From assembly GCA_002839435.1 (NCBI GenBank), contig PGYA01000009.1, positions 120,357 to 184,356 of the forward strand: a stretch of DNA of 64,000 nt, written 5' to 3'. The stretch comes from Candidatus Riflebacteria bacterium HGW-Riflebacteria-2. GTDB lineage: Bacteria > Muiribacteriota > Ozemobacteria > Ozemobacterales > Ozemobacteraceae. Numbering within the stretch: position 1 is the stretch's first letter; each line of letters starts with the position of its first letter. The notes under the pieces are model-generated. The model was not told the DNA's origin and made no database searches. It was given only the letters and a program-made list of their open reading frames with translations. Positions 1 through 8,928 of this stretch are shown here, in pieces. The position numbers and the translations under genes were made by a program.

Positions 1-710
1 AAAACATAGTTCTTGCCGGCGAACTGGCCGATTTTTTGGATGGCATTTTCTGCCAGCTGATATCTTAAGATTTCATCAGTAAACATCCAGGCTAACAGAT
101 GTCCTTCGCCCATGTTGCCGGGCAGGCGAAATTCGAACCATGCACCATATCTTCGCATACCGAGGCCTTGAAAGCTCACCAGTGTGTCGGGGCTTCGCGC
201 CAAACTGTGCACCGTCGCTTGATTGCCCGAAAAAGTTGCCGCAATATTCTGTTCGCGACGGGTCAGAGAGCTATGTGGTTCTTTGCGCAGGCGCAACAGA
301 ATCTGCATGTAATCTTCAGACATCTTGCGCTTTTCGCTTTCTTGATCTGGCCAGGACAGGCGAACTCCGTTGGAATCAAAAAGGAACAATTCAAGAATAT
401 TTTTGGCGGCAGGCCTGGCAATATCTTGCGTCGATGAGGCCCAGCGGAATGAGTCACAAACTCGTCTCAGGGTTTCCTGGTAGTAGGTCTCATGGTTGGC
501 AAGACGTGCCATGTGCGCTGTCATTTCGGCCATTTCGTCAAGGTCCTGCTGTTCGGCGTCATGGGCCAGGTTGTTTTGCACCATGTTCAATATCAGACCA
601 ATTGTCAGTGCAGGCAGAAGCACGAGAAGACAGAAAAAGACAAGGCTTCGGGCCGGATTATACCAGCGCGATAAAACATTGGGAGTTTGCTGCCCTGTTG
701 CTTTTTGCAT
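1..710 (-). CDS. Partial membrane-anchored protein, C-terminus outside window
   Basis: An open frame on the minus strand runs from an ATG at 710-708 to the window edge, giving about 236 residues with no stop, so the C-terminus is missing. The N-terminus has a short basic stretch, then one strong transmembrane segment at about residues 20-40 (SLVFFCLLVLLPALTIGLIL), followed by a helical, charged region rich in Glu, Met and Arg. This is the shape of a one-pass sensor such as a chemoreceptor, histidine kinase or phosphatase with its output domain cut off, but no domain is recognisable in the visible part. Reading frames on the opposite strand here are shadows. Coding is supported by even codon use and absence of stops over 700 bases. 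Confidence 0.6.
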   Translation of the reverse strand, partial: MQKATGQQTPNVLSRWYNPARSLVFFCLLVLLPALTIGLILNMVQNNLAHDAEQQDLDEMAEMTAHMARLANHETYYQETLRRVCDSFRWASSTQDIARPAAKNILELFLFDSNGVRLSWPDQESEKRKMSEDYMQILLRLRKEPHSSLTRREQNIAATFSGNQATVHSLARSPDTLVSFQGLGMRRYGAWFEFRLPGNMGEGHLLAWMFTDEILRYQLAENAIQKIGQFAGKNYV

Positions 711-760
711 ATTGGTAGTCTAATTCAGAGCGCGAATAGTTTCAACCATTACAAAAAGTA

Positions 761-787
761 AAAAGCCCGTTTATACAACGGGCTTTT
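761..787 (-). terminator. Rho-independent terminator
   Basis: A perfect 11-bp stem (AAAAGCCCGTT / AACGGGCTTTT) with a 5-base loop lies 34 bases past the stop of the minus-strand gene ending at 821. On the minus strand the stem ends in a T-rich tail. Being symmetric it could also act on the plus strand. Confidence 0.85.
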
Positions 788-820
788 GTTGCAGATATTC
801 TGATGGTTGGCAGCAGAGTT

Positions 821-2041
821 TTATCGTTCGCTGGCCTTTGCCTGTTCGACCTGCTTTCGGGCTATGGCAAGTTTTTCTATGGCCGCGTTAACTTCTGTCT
901 GGCTGGCTGTACCGGCCTGAGCAATCTTTATGTATGCTTCGTATGACTTCTGATAGTTTGCCATTGCCTGTTGCAGACTGACAGCTGGCACATTGCTGGT
1001 TGTTGTGACTGGTCTGGGTGCTCTGCTGTTAGGCGCGTAGGCGCCGCTGGAAGATGAAGAAGAAGAGGTTGAAGACGACGAAGAGGGTGTCGTTCGAGCG
1101 GGAGAGGCGGTGACAGCACCCGGAGCCGATGCTCCTGAATTTTCATTTTTATTGTATTTCTGGTTGTAGATTTTATTGGCTGCGACATAGTCTTCCTGGA
1201 GTTTGACCAGTTCGGTCATGCGCATACTGAGTTTATTGGTGCCCTCTTCGGCGAGTTCACCTATGGATTCAATTGAATTGCCGGAATTCTGTATCTTGTT
1301 AACCGTATTGCCCATATTCAGAATTGCATTCAGATCCCCGCCGATGATGCCTTTGATCTCGTTCTGTATACCGAGCAGATCCTGCATCGATTCTTTTGCG
1401 GCAAAATAAAAGCCAGAAGCTTCAAATGCGATCTGGGCACATTTTAGCGGATACTGCCCTTCAATTTTGCCAAGTTTGTATTCATCGCTGAGTCTGCCCC
1501 ACTTAAAAAGATTGATCGGATTCTCTTTTACTGTGTCAAAAACGCGGTTCCAGCCGTTGGCGCCGGCCAGGCTCATCAATCGGTTCTCTGAAAAGGTTTT
1601 AACAATGATTTTCTTTTTCGCGGTCTGGATCGTCTGAGTCTGGTCGGCCAGCTCAGAGAAATAGGTCATGCTTGGCTTGGCTTTTTTATACATGGCTTCG
1701 GCCTTGGGAGCGAGATTTTTGAATTCGCTGACCACCTGGCTGATAGACCTGGCAATTTCGAGCAGTTGCGGAAAATTGCTTTTGAGGTTTTTGTTTCTGA
1801 TAGACTGGTATACTTTTACCAGGCTGCAGGCGCCTTCTGCGAAACGCTGAATCGACTTGCGCTCGCGGTACAGGGTTTTGACTTCAGCGGTGATGGCTTT
1901 CGAATGCTGCCTGATATTGGCCTGTTCAGATACCCACAGCTTGATATCAGAAAATACACCCGCCTGTACATTTTGACTGGCAAAAAGTATCAAGAACAGC
2001 AGCAGACCACATAAGGTCTTTATCTGAAGATTTCTAAACAT
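821..2041 (-). CDS. Secreted coiled-coil protein of unknown function
   Basis: 406 residues. The start is placed at 2041 because GGGAGGG sits 4 bases upstream; an in-frame ATG 15 bases earlier would put the ribosome site inside the gene. A signal peptide covers about residues 1-28 (hydrophobic LCGLLLFLILFASQ, then NVQA-G). Most of the mature protein is predicted helical and charged, with a Ser-rich low-complexity linker at about 310-335, then a short helical tail. Nothing matches a family I know. It stands alone with its own terminator. A periplasmic or surface structural role is possible but not shown. Confidence 0.7.
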   Translation of the reverse strand: MFRNLQIKTLCGLLLFLILFASQNVQAGVFSDIKLWVSEQANIRQHSKAITAEVKTLYRERKSIQRFAEGACSLVKVYQSIRNKNLKSNFPQLLEIARSISQVVSEFKNLAPKAEAMYKKAKPSMTYFSELADQTQTIQTAKKKIIVKTFSENRLMSLAGANGWNRVFDTVKENPINLFKWGRLSDEYKLGKIEGQYPLKCAQIAFEASGFYFAAKESMQDLLGIQNEIKGIIGGDLNAILNMGNTVNKIQNSGNSIESIGELAEEGTNKLSMRMTELVKLQEDYVAANKIYNQKYNKNENSGASAPGAVTASPARTTPSSSSSTSSSSSSSGAYAPNSRAPRPVTTTSNVPAVSLQQAMANYQKSYEAYIKIAQAGTASQTEVNAAIEKLAIARKQVEQAKASER

Positions 2042-2210
2042 AAAACCCTCCCGCAACGCGATTAAAACCGTACTTTAGATTGTAAGAATCATAGTGCCTG
2101 GTGTCAAGGAGTGTTGGCTAAATAAATATATACATGTACAACATCGTCTGAGAAGTCCCAGAGAAGATATTTATTTGATACAATAAATATAGAGTGACGG
2201 GGAAAAATCA

Positions 2211-4925
2211 ATGAATGATATGACAGGTAAGGCCGCACAAGACCGCTCTGTCAAAGAAAAACTCAGGGCGGAGTTTGTGCGTGCCGGTTGTTTTCTGGCC
2301 GATCTTGTCTGCTGTTTCGATCGCAGTGAAACTGAATTTTTGCCAGAGTTTTTCTGCAACAATCCTGAACTTGTCGGCTGTCCGGCAGCCCAGGAGCAAA
2401 TGTTTGATTGGTTTATGTCGGTTCTTCATGTCGATGACGAAGCTGTTTTTCGTGATGTTATCAACAAGGTGCTCGAAGGTAATTCTTCCTGTGCCGAGAT
2501 CCGTCTGGCCCGTGGTGAAGGCGGTTTCATGCTCTACCGCGTCATTGGCCGCCCGATTGCCGATGAAAGTGGTAATGCCAGTGGTGGCATCATTGCTTTC
2601 AGTCAATGGAACCGCGATCGCAGCAAGGCGGTCGTTTCGCATTGTGAAACCCTGCTCGATTCTCTGCTGGTAAGTTACGTCGTTGTCGATCGTAATGGCT
2701 GCATAGAGCTTTGTACAGACTGGGCGGCTGCTCTGCTCGGTAGCGCGCCGGCTGAAATAATTGGTCATCGACTGTCAGAATATCTTGTCGGTGATGTTGA
2801 CGAACTCTTGCTTGCTGCCGGGGCAAACTTGCGCGAGGCCGATTTTGAGCTGAAAGATACGTCAGGCAGTTGCCGGTGGGTGCAGGTCTGTGTGGCCGAA
2901 ATCAGCCGGTCGCATGCCGTGAGCGGTTGCCGCCTTGTCATCCTCAGAGATATATCAGAGCGAAAGTCTTTCGAATTGCAGCTGGCCCAGTCTGAAGAAA
3001 AATTCCGAACCCTGGCCGAGAATTTGCCAGGTGTTGTCTGCGTAATCGCCGATGGCCGAATTCTTTACACAAATTCGCATGCCAACAGTATTATTGGCTA
3101 TGAAGCCAGCGAGATGTTAAGGGAGGAGTTTGATTTTTCGAGTATTTTCAATCTCGCTGATCCCGGGCACTTTCTGGTAAATCTTGAAAGTGAACTGCTC
3201 GAGCACGGTAAGGTAGAGCGCGAAGTCAGCGTGTGCAAAAAGGATCATACTCTTCTCAGGGCGCTGGTGTCACTGCAATACATTCGTTACGATAATAAAA
3301 AAGCGGTTTTATGCATTATTACAGATGTTACCAGCCTTTACCAGACAATAGACAGCCTTGACGAAACCAAAAAGCGTTATTGGGCTTTGTTTGAGGCTTC
3401 TTCTGATGCCATTTTTATTGAGACTGTCGATGGCCGTATTTTTGACTGCAATTCTGCCTGTGAAAGAAGCTATGGCTACACGCGCGCTGAATTGTTGAGT
3501 AAGTCGGCACGTGACCTTGTTCCCGGCGATCTCGCAAATATGCTCAAGGATCTCGAGGCAGAGCTGAAGGCCAAGCGCGGTAACGACCGCAGCATTTGTC
3601 TGGAAGCTTTTGGAATCCGCAAAGACGGAGGAGTTTTCCCGACTGAAGTGACCATAAATCCGGTCAAACTTGAAGGACTCGAATGTTTTCTGGTCACTGT
3701 GCGTGATATATCGGCGCGACGTGAGGCCGAAGTCGCGCGTCAGCGTTATGAAAAGCAGCTGCTCCAGATTCAGAAACTCGACAATCTTGGTATGATGGCG
3801 AATGGTCTCGCCAATGACTTCAACAATCTGCTTACCGGCATTATGGGTTATGCCGATCTGATGATGCGCGATCTCCAGGCAAATCCAGGTGGCCGCGAGA
3901 AGGCTCGCCGCATAATCGATGCAGCACGCCGGGCTGGCGAGATAATACATCAGCTGATGTCTTATACCGGCAAACTGCCCAGTATGTTCCAGACCACTTC
4001 CATACCTCAGCTGATCAAAGAGATGCAGTCACAGTTTGCATCTGTTGCATCCGACAAGATAGCCTTCAGATACGATTTCTCGCAGGAAAGCCATCAGCTC
4101 AACGTTGATCCGCCGATGCTCAAACAGGCTTTGTTCTCAATTGTGCAGAACGCGGTAGAAGCTATTCCTGAAGCTGGCCCCGGGGTTATTGAGATCGTTG
4201 TGAGATCCGGTGACAGGAGCTTCACCGGTCATGAGCCAGGATATTTTGGCCCCCCGGTGAATGCTGGCGGCTACATTTGTATCCAGGTTCTCGACAACGG
4301 CTGTGGAATTGATTCTTCTCATCTTTTACGTATTTTTGATCCCTTCTTCACTACCAAATATTCTGGTCGTGGTCTCGGTTTATCCTCTGTCCTGGGAATG
4401 CTGAAAAGTCACCGCGGTTCAGCCCTGGTGGAGAGCAATAATGGCGAGGGGACAAAATTTTCCTTGTTTTTGCCATATGATGCGACGGAAGTTGCTGAGC
4501 CGGCTACAGTTGAAGTCGCGGACGGGCCGTCGCCCGCCAGGTTCAACGCTGGAACTGCCCTTATCGTAGACGATGAAGAAAGCGTACGCGATATTCTTTC
4601 TGAGCTGCTACGGGAGTTGGGCTATAAGACTGTCCTTGCCGAAAACGGTGCCAGGGGCCTTGAGCTGTTCAAGTCGATGAACGAGTCGCTGGCAGTGGCT
4701 ATTGTAGATCTTACCATGCCTGAAATGAGCGGCACCGAGCTGGTGCGAGAGATACGCTGGCTCAACCCTGAGATACCCGTCATTCTTTGTACAGGCATGC
4801 TTTTTGATGACAAAAAGCGCGAGCTCGAAAGGCTTGGGGTGGGCGCGTTCCTGGAGAAGCCTTTTACAAAAAGCGATCTCGAGAAAGTGTTTGTAAAAAT
4901 CAAACTCAAAAACGGTTTGAAATAA
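2211..4925 (+). CDS. Multi-PAS hybrid histidine kinase with Asn in place of the phospho-acceptor His
   Basis: 904 residues with no transmembrane segment, so cytoplasmic. At least three PAS-type domains lie at about 150-255, 265-380 and 385-505 (for example NLPGVVCVIADGRILYTN and FEASSDAIFIETVDGRIF), then a HisKA-like dimerisation helix (about 515-580), a HATPase domain (about 620-745; N box NAVEAI, G1 DNGCGI, G2 GRGLGLSSV) and a C-terminal receiver (about 785-900) with D787/D788, phospho-site D833 and K883. In the HisKA helix the family motif AHDFNN reads ANDFNN: residue 535 is Asn (codon AAT at 3813-3815), so the usual phospho-acceptor is absent. It may act as a phosphatase, a non-phosphorylating scaffold or an ATP-dependent partner for another kinase. 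It is transcribed alone; the stimulus is unknown. Confidence 0.85.
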   Translation: MNDMTGKAAQDRSVKEKLRAEFVRAGCFLADLVCCFDRSETEFLPEFFCNNPELVGCPAAQEQMFDWFMSVLHVDDEAVFRDVINKVLEGNSSCAEIRLARGEGGFMLYRVIGRPIADESGNASGGIIAFSQWNRDRSKAVVSHCETLLDSLLVSYVVVDRNGCIELCTDWAAALLGSAPAEIIGHRLSEYLVGDVDELLLAAGANLREADFELKDTSGSCRWVQVCVAEISRSHAVSGCRLVILRDISERKSFELQLAQSEEKFRTLAENLPGVVCVIADGRILYTNSHANSIIGYEASEMLREEFDFSSIFNLADPGHFLVNLESELLEHGKVEREVSVCKKDHTLLRALVSLQYIRYDNKKAVLCIITDVTSLYQTIDSLDETKKRYWALFEASSDAIFIETVDGRIFDCNSACERSYGYTRAELLSKSARDLVPGDLANMLKDLEAELKAKRGNDRSICLEAFGIRKDGGVFPTEVTINPVKLEGLECFLVTVRDISARREAEVARQRYEKQLLQIQKLDNLGMMANGLANDFNNLLTGIMGYADLMMRDLQANPGGREKARRIIDAARRAGEIIHQLMSYTGKLPSMFQTTSIPQLIKEMQSQFASVASDKIAFRYDFSQESHQLNVDPPMLKQALFSIVQNAVEAIPEAGPGVIEIVVRSGDRSFTGHEPGYFGPPVNAGGYICIQVLDNGCGIDSSHLLRIFDPFFTTKYSGRGLGLSSVLGMLKSHRGSALVESNNGEGTKFSLFLPYDATEVAEPATVEVADGPSPARFNAGTALIVDDEESVRDILSELLRELGYKTVLAENGARGLELFKSMNESLAVAIVDLTMPEMSGTELVREIRWLNPEIPVILCTGMLFDDKKRELERLGVGAFLEKPFTKSDLEKVFVKIKLKNGLK

Positions 4926-4942
4926 CCATCTGTAGATGAAAA

Positions 4943-4971
4943 GCCGGCATTACGCAGTGCGTAATGCCGGC
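4943..4971. terminator. Bidirectional hairpin between convergent genes
   Basis: A near-perfect inverted repeat (GCCGGCATTACGCA / TGCGTAATGCCGGC) lies between the kinase ending at 4925 and the minus-strand gene ending at 4985. The minus-strand side is followed by TTTT and the plus side by a weaker GGTTTATT, so it fits the minus gene better. Confidence 0.7.
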
Positions 4972-4984
4972 CTGGTTTATTCGC

Positions 4985-5776
4985 TTACTTTTCGAATTCG
5001 AAGGCAACTATGCGGCTGATGCACGATTCAAGTTCAATCGCACGCCACGGGAACAGGCCGATCCAGGTGCGCTTGTTGTTGAGCTTGTCGATATCACCAC
5101 CGATGTTTTCGGCGTGAACTATGCCAAGCGGGAACATCTTGAGGTGCATGACCTGATAGTATTCGTCGGGCGGAAAGTATTCATCCCAGCCTTTGCCATG
5201 GGTTTCTTTGAGCTTGGCCTCGGCTTTGGTGAAGAGTTTCGGGTGCCAGTCGCGCAGAATGGTGTTCATCGGGTGGTCGGCCGAACCGCAGTCGACGCCG
5301 ATCCATTTGAACTTCATTTCCTGTGCCCACTTGTGGAAGTCGGCATCCGGGCCTGGATGTTTGACCATATAGCGGACTTCGTCGGCTTCTGGCTGATCCC
5401 AGCTGTATTTGTGATAGCCGGTATTGATGATGAGAATGTCGCCTTTGCGGATATCGGCTTTTTTCATCAGCATGTCAGGTGAATACAACGAGAAGTCGCT
5501 GACTTCATCGCTGATATCAACTACTACGCCGTCGCCGCACCATTCTTCGAGCGGCACATCACCGATTGTGCGGCCATTGGCGCAGAAGTGAATTTCGCCA
5601 TCGATGTGGGTTCCTACGTGATTGCTGGTCTTGATGATCTGGCCATTGGCGCCCTGACCCATGTGGGCACCGGCGAGACGTTTGAAATATTGCACCTGCA
5701 GCGGCATGTAGCTCGGCCACGGCGGGGTGTGAATGCTGAGTCTCTGGGTGAGATCGTACATTTTTACTTTGGTCAT
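4985..5776 (-). CDS. Cyclase-family metal-dependent amidohydrolase
   Basis: 263 residues of the putative cyclase family (the kynurenine formamidase-type fold, usually 210-270 residues). The metal-site signature is visible at about residues 50-65: SNHVGTHIDGEIHF, matching the family HxGTHxDxPxHF pattern except that Pro is replaced. An AAGGAG ribosome site precedes the start. The family hydrolyses amides or small cyclic amides at a divalent metal. It is the last gene of a minus-strand run behind fdrA and the two DUF1116 pieces, 34 bases after the latter, so it probably acts on a substrate or product of that carbamoyl-transfer pathway. The exact substrate cannot be read from sequence. Confidence 0.85.
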   Translation of the reverse strand: MTKVKMYDLTQRLSIHTPPWPSYMPLQVQYFKRLAGAHMGQGANGQIIKTSNHVGTHIDGEIHFCANGRTIGDVPLEEWCGDGVVVDISDEVSDFSLYSPDMLMKKADIRKGDILIINTGYHKYSWDQPEADEVRYMVKHPGPDADFHKWAQEMKFKWIGVDCGSADHPMNTILRDWHPKLFTKAEAKLKETHGKGWDEYFPPDEYYQVMHLKMFPLGIVHAENIGGDIDKLNNKRTWIGLFPWRAIELESCISRIVAFEFEK

Positions 5777-5810
5777 TTATTGTCTCCTTGTTTTATTGTC
5801 TATTAAAATA

Positions 5811-7064
5811 TTACTCATCCTTGCAGTATTTTTCAACATAAGCTTCAAGGGCATCCTCAAAGCACTTCATTGGCGGGTTTACCAGTCCGGCGCCGACCTG
5901 CCCGACTCCGGCTTTCTTGTGGGCAATACCTGTGTTAATCTGCGGAAGCAGATTTTTTTCGCAGACCTTCAACAGGTTGATGCCGAGCGGTGAGCCTCTG
6001 AATTCCATATTCGGAATCTGAAAGGCCTGCGATTCACCATCGGTTATTTCATACATTTTGCGCGTGAAGTTCATCGCATCGTTGACGGTGCCGCCGACAA
6101 ACTTGACGATTGCCGGTGCCGCCGCCATAGAAAAGCCGCCCAGTCCGCAGGTTTCAGTGATCGCGCTGTCGCCGATGTCAGGGTTACAGTCCTCTTCGGT
6201 AAAGCCGGGGAAGAGAAGCCCTTTGACTATCTGTGCTGGAGCCGTGAACCAGCGGTCTTTGAGGCCGGCGATTCGTATGCCAAAATCTGTGCCGTTGCGG
6301 CACATGGTTGTGACTATAGTAGATCCTTCGATCCATTCAGCCGCCTGCAGCATCATTTTTGCCGCCGGCATGCTGAGGTTGAGGAAAAAATGATCGTTTG
6401 AATGCATGAATTCGAGCACGCGTGCCTTATCAGTCTCGGCGAAGCTTGTTTTGACGATTGCCGGTGCGAGTTCTCTGATCAACAGAGAGGTCGCCGCTTT
6501 GTTGCGGTTATGTACTTCGTCACCCATCTGCAATGCCTGGGCAATCATGTTCTTGAGATTGATTTCGGGTGCCAGCGGAATAGCTGCTTTGAGAACGGGT
6601 GCCAGCACCGTTTCCATCCATTTCAGGCGGGTGATGACTTCCTCTGAGTAGGCGCCATAGCGCAATACTTTGCCGAGACCTTCGTTAAGAGTGCAGAAAG
6701 TTTTGCGACCGCTCTTCTGGTCTTCGAGAATCCAGACTGGCATGCTCGCGGTGCCAACGCCGGCCATCGGGCCAACGCCATCATGCTCGTGCCAGGGGGC
6801 ATATTCAATTTTGTCGCTGGCGGCAAGCTTTTCGGCTTCTTCAGGAGTTTTTGCCAGGCCTTCATAAATCAGGGCGCCCATGACGGCACCGCGTAGCGGG
6901 CCTGACATCTTTTCCCAGGTTATCGGCGGCCCGGCATGCAGAATCAGATTTTTTTCCATGCCCGGAACCACGTCTATGGCGGTGTCAATGCCTTTGAGAA
7001 CTGGCTGAGAAGCCTGAATCGCTGCTATCGCGCTGGCGTTGGCCTGTTGAATGTCTATCAGCAT
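5811..7064 (-). CDS. allG: DUF1116 protein, AllG/YlbE-like carbamoyltransferase subunit (main body)
   Basis: 417 residues matching the DUF1116 family (E. coli YlbE, later named AllG). Recognisable blocks are HAGPPITWEKM near residue 43, a GPMAGVG block near 98 and LNEGLGKVLRYGAYS near 125. In E. coli, AllF, AllG and AllH together have been reported as an oxamate carbamoyltransferase of anaerobic allantoin catabolism; that assignment is recalled knowledge, not something seen here. The family's usual N-terminal block is not in this frame but in the separate 67-codon gene just upstream, whose stop shares one base with this start (TAATG). An AAGGAG site inside the upstream gene serves this start. 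It is in an operon with fdrA and a cyclase. Confidence 0.85.
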   Translation of the reverse strand: MLIDIQQANASAIAAIQASQPVLKGIDTAIDVVPGMEKNLILHAGPPITWEKMSGPLRGAVMGALIYEGLAKTPEEAEKLAASDKIEYAPWHEHDGVGPMAGVGTASMPVWILEDQKSGRKTFCTLNEGLGKVLRYGAYSEEVITRLKWMETVLAPVLKAAIPLAPEINLKNMIAQALQMGDEVHNRNKAATSLLIRELAPAIVKTSFAETDKARVLEFMHSNDHFFLNLSMPAAKMMLQAAEWIEGSTIVTTMCRNGTDFGIRIAGLKDRWFTAPAQIVKGLLFPGFTEEDCNPDIGDSAITETCGLGGFSMAAAPAIVKFVGGTVNDAMNFTRKMYEITDGESQAFQIPNMEFRGSPLGINLLKVCEKNLLPQINTGIAHKKAGVGQVGAGLVNPPMKCFEDALEAYVEKYCKDE

Positions 7065-7267
7065 TATCTGGCTCCTTTCTTATTTTGCACCTTATTCTGC
7101 CAGTTGGCGACCTTGTCGAGCAGGGCCTGAATCTTTTTGTTGCCACCTGCCGGCGGTCGCCAGTCGGTATGAATGGTTTCGACGCCCTGCTGACGCAGGT
7201 CGTCGGCAAAACTTGCTATGCCAAGATTTATCACTTTGACTTTTTTCCCGAAAAAATCTTTTAACAT
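7064..7267 (-). CDS. Small protein equal to the N-terminal block of AllG/YlbE
   Basis: 67 residues. The segment VKVINLGIASFADDL followed by IHTDWRPPAGGN resembles the block that opens DUF1116 proteins such as E. coli YlbE (as I recall: 'VGLESFA...VDWRPPA'). Here it is a separate gene: it starts 2 bases after the fdrA stop and ends in TAATG coupled to the main DUF1116 gene. Either the family protein has been split into two subunits, or one frameshift separated them. The tidy spacing and the internal AAGGAG for the next gene favour a true split. The C-terminal half is Lys/Asn/Gln-rich and helical. Confidence 0.75.
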   Translation of the reverse strand: MLKDFFGKKVKVINLGIASFADDLRQQGVETIHTDWRPPAGGNKKIQALLDKVANWQNKVQNKKGAR

Positions 7268-7269
7268 GC

Positions 7270-8796
7270 TTACTTGTTCCTTTCCAGGCAGTGCTGGGCA
7301 AATTTAACCATTGCCACATTGGTTGGAAACACCTTGATCCCGGCGTCTTCCAGGATCTTCTGCTGCTGCGCGTAATTCTGCGGGTCCTGATGGGTACCGC
7401 AGATGCAGGCAGCCAGCAGTAGCTTTCGCCCTGACTTCTTTTGGCCAGCTTCAATGGCGGCTACCATTTCGCCGGCCATGTCGAGGTGCGAGCCGTAGCC
7501 GAGCACGACGTCGAAAAGAATCAGGCCGGCTTCGGGGTCGGCGATTTCCTGAATCATGCGTTCGGAACGGTAGGTCGGGTCGATCATCGGGTGCGCCTTG
7601 CCGCGGGTAAAATTGTCGTCGCCGAGGTCAATGATGCAGTGGCCAGTGCTTTTATAAACATCAGCCATTTCTTTGCAGCCCTTGACCGGGGTGTTTGAGC
7701 TGATCTCGCCAATGACCGGCTGTAGCAGACGCTGTGCTTCATCGCACAGGGTGCCGCCGGAATAGAGTCCGCGCAGGTGCTTTCCTGCCATTTTGCAGCT
7801 GGCTGCCGCTTCTTTTATCTGTTCTTCGCTCATCTCAGAATTGTGCTGTTTGCCGGTGCTGAGGTCGCAGGCCTTGATTGCAGCGTCTTCGAGGTTGTGA
7901 GCGGCGATGAAACCCTGGGCTTCGATGGCTTTCGGGTCAGCGCCGATAAAGTAGATCACGATTTTTTTGCTGATACCTTTGAGTTCAGCATATAGCGTTT
8001 TAAGAACTGATTCTGCCGGTGGCTTTGAAAGCAATACAATGACTTTGGTAGACGGATCTTCAGCCAGGGCACGGGTTGCCAGCAGTGTCATCTTTCCCCC
8101 GATTTTTTCGGAAAGGTCGCGACCACCGACGCCGATTGCCTGTGTAATACCGCAGCCAAGGCGATGGATGGTGCTGGTGACCTCCTGCAGGCCGGTACCG
8201 GAAGCGGCTACTACACCGATGTCGCCTTTTCTTACCGCATTAGCGAAGGCGAGGGGGGTGCCGTTAATGATGGCGGTGCCACAGTCTGGGCCCATGACCA
8301 GCAGTTCTTTGCTGCCGCCGAGGGTTTTGAGTTTGAGTTCCTCTTCGATGCTGACGTTATCTGAAAACAGCATCACGTGGCGGCCGTTATTGAGTGCTTG
8401 TTCGGCTTCACGGGCGGCATACTCGCCGGGCACCGATATCAGCACCATATTGGCTTCGGGCAGACGGCGCGCGGCTTCTTCCTGACTCGTCGGTGGCAGT
8501 TCAGCCGAACCAGATGGCTGTTTGCGTGAAGCGAGGCGCTTTTCAACTTCGGCGATGCCGGCTTCGGCAGTCTTCTGATCTGCTGCTCTGATACAAATGA
8601 TCAGGTCGTTCGGCGTAAGGCCGTCGAAAACGCTCTGATACATGTCAAGGCGCTTGAGGCTGTCAATGTTGTAATCGGTACACATGCCGACGACGGTGCT
8701 GTCGATGCCCGGAAGCTTCTTAACCTGCGACCCGATAAGCATGAGCGTGACCGAATCGAAATACGTCTGTTTCTTTATGAGGTGGCTTATTACCAT
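7270..8796 (-). CDS. fdrA: FdrA/AllF, acyl-CoA-synthetase-like carbamoyltransferase subunit
   Basis: 508 residues, slightly shorter than E. coli FdrA (about 555). It carries the family's CoA-ligase-like layout, with LLVMGPDCGTAI near residue 165 and GVVAASGTGLQEVTS near 190. E. coli FdrA (AllF) works with AllG and AllH and has been reported to act in carbamoyl transfer from carbamoyl-oxamate; the substrate in this organism is inferred from that. This is the first gene of the minus-strand operon fdrA, small N-block protein, DUF1116 protein, cyclase. GGAGCAAGG lies just upstream of the ATG. No carbamate kinase, which often accompanies this module, is seen nearby; the AllH-like partner is at 32915-33718. 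Confidence 0.88.
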   Translation of the reverse strand: MVISHLIKKQTYFDSVTLMLIGSQVKKLPGIDSTVVGMCTDYNIDSLKRLDMYQSVFDGLTPNDLIICIRAADQKTAEAGIAEVEKRLASRKQPSGSAELPPTSQEEAARRLPEANMVLISVPGEYAAREAEQALNNGRHVMLFSDNVSIEEELKLKTLGGSKELLVMGPDCGTAIINGTPLAFANAVRKGDIGVVAASGTGLQEVTSTIHRLGCGITQAIGVGGRDLSEKIGGKMTLLATRALAEDPSTKVIVLLSKPPAESVLKTLYAELKGISKKIVIYFIGADPKAIEAQGFIAAHNLEDAAIKACDLSTGKQHNSEMSEEQIKEAAASCKMAGKHLRGLYSGGTLCDEAQRLLQPVIGEISSNTPVKGCKEMADVYKSTGHCIIDLGDDNFTRGKAHPMIDPTYRSERMIQEIADPEAGLILFDVVLGYGSHLDMAGEMVAAIEAGQKKSGRKLLLAACICGTHQDPQNYAQQQKILEDAGIKVFPTNVAMVKFAQHCLERNK

Positions 8797-8928
8797 TCCA
8801 GACCTTGCTCCTTTTTTCTGCGAATTGGCGCTGTTGGCTGCGCCGGTGCGGCTGGTCGCGCGTCGCGAACAGTACAGAAAATAATAGAACGATCTCGGTG
8901 GAATGGCAATAATTAAATAATCTGCGAG

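Noticed and set aside
140..718. Plus-strand frame of 192 codons at the window start
   Set aside because: It lies opposite a minus-strand frame with a better start, a transmembrane segment and coding-like composition; the plus-strand product is rich in Cys, Pro, Arg and Ser as expected of a shadow.
3309..3950. Minus-strand frame of 213 codons inside the sensor kinase gene
   Set aside because: It is opposite clear PAS and HisKA sequence and shows no family motif.
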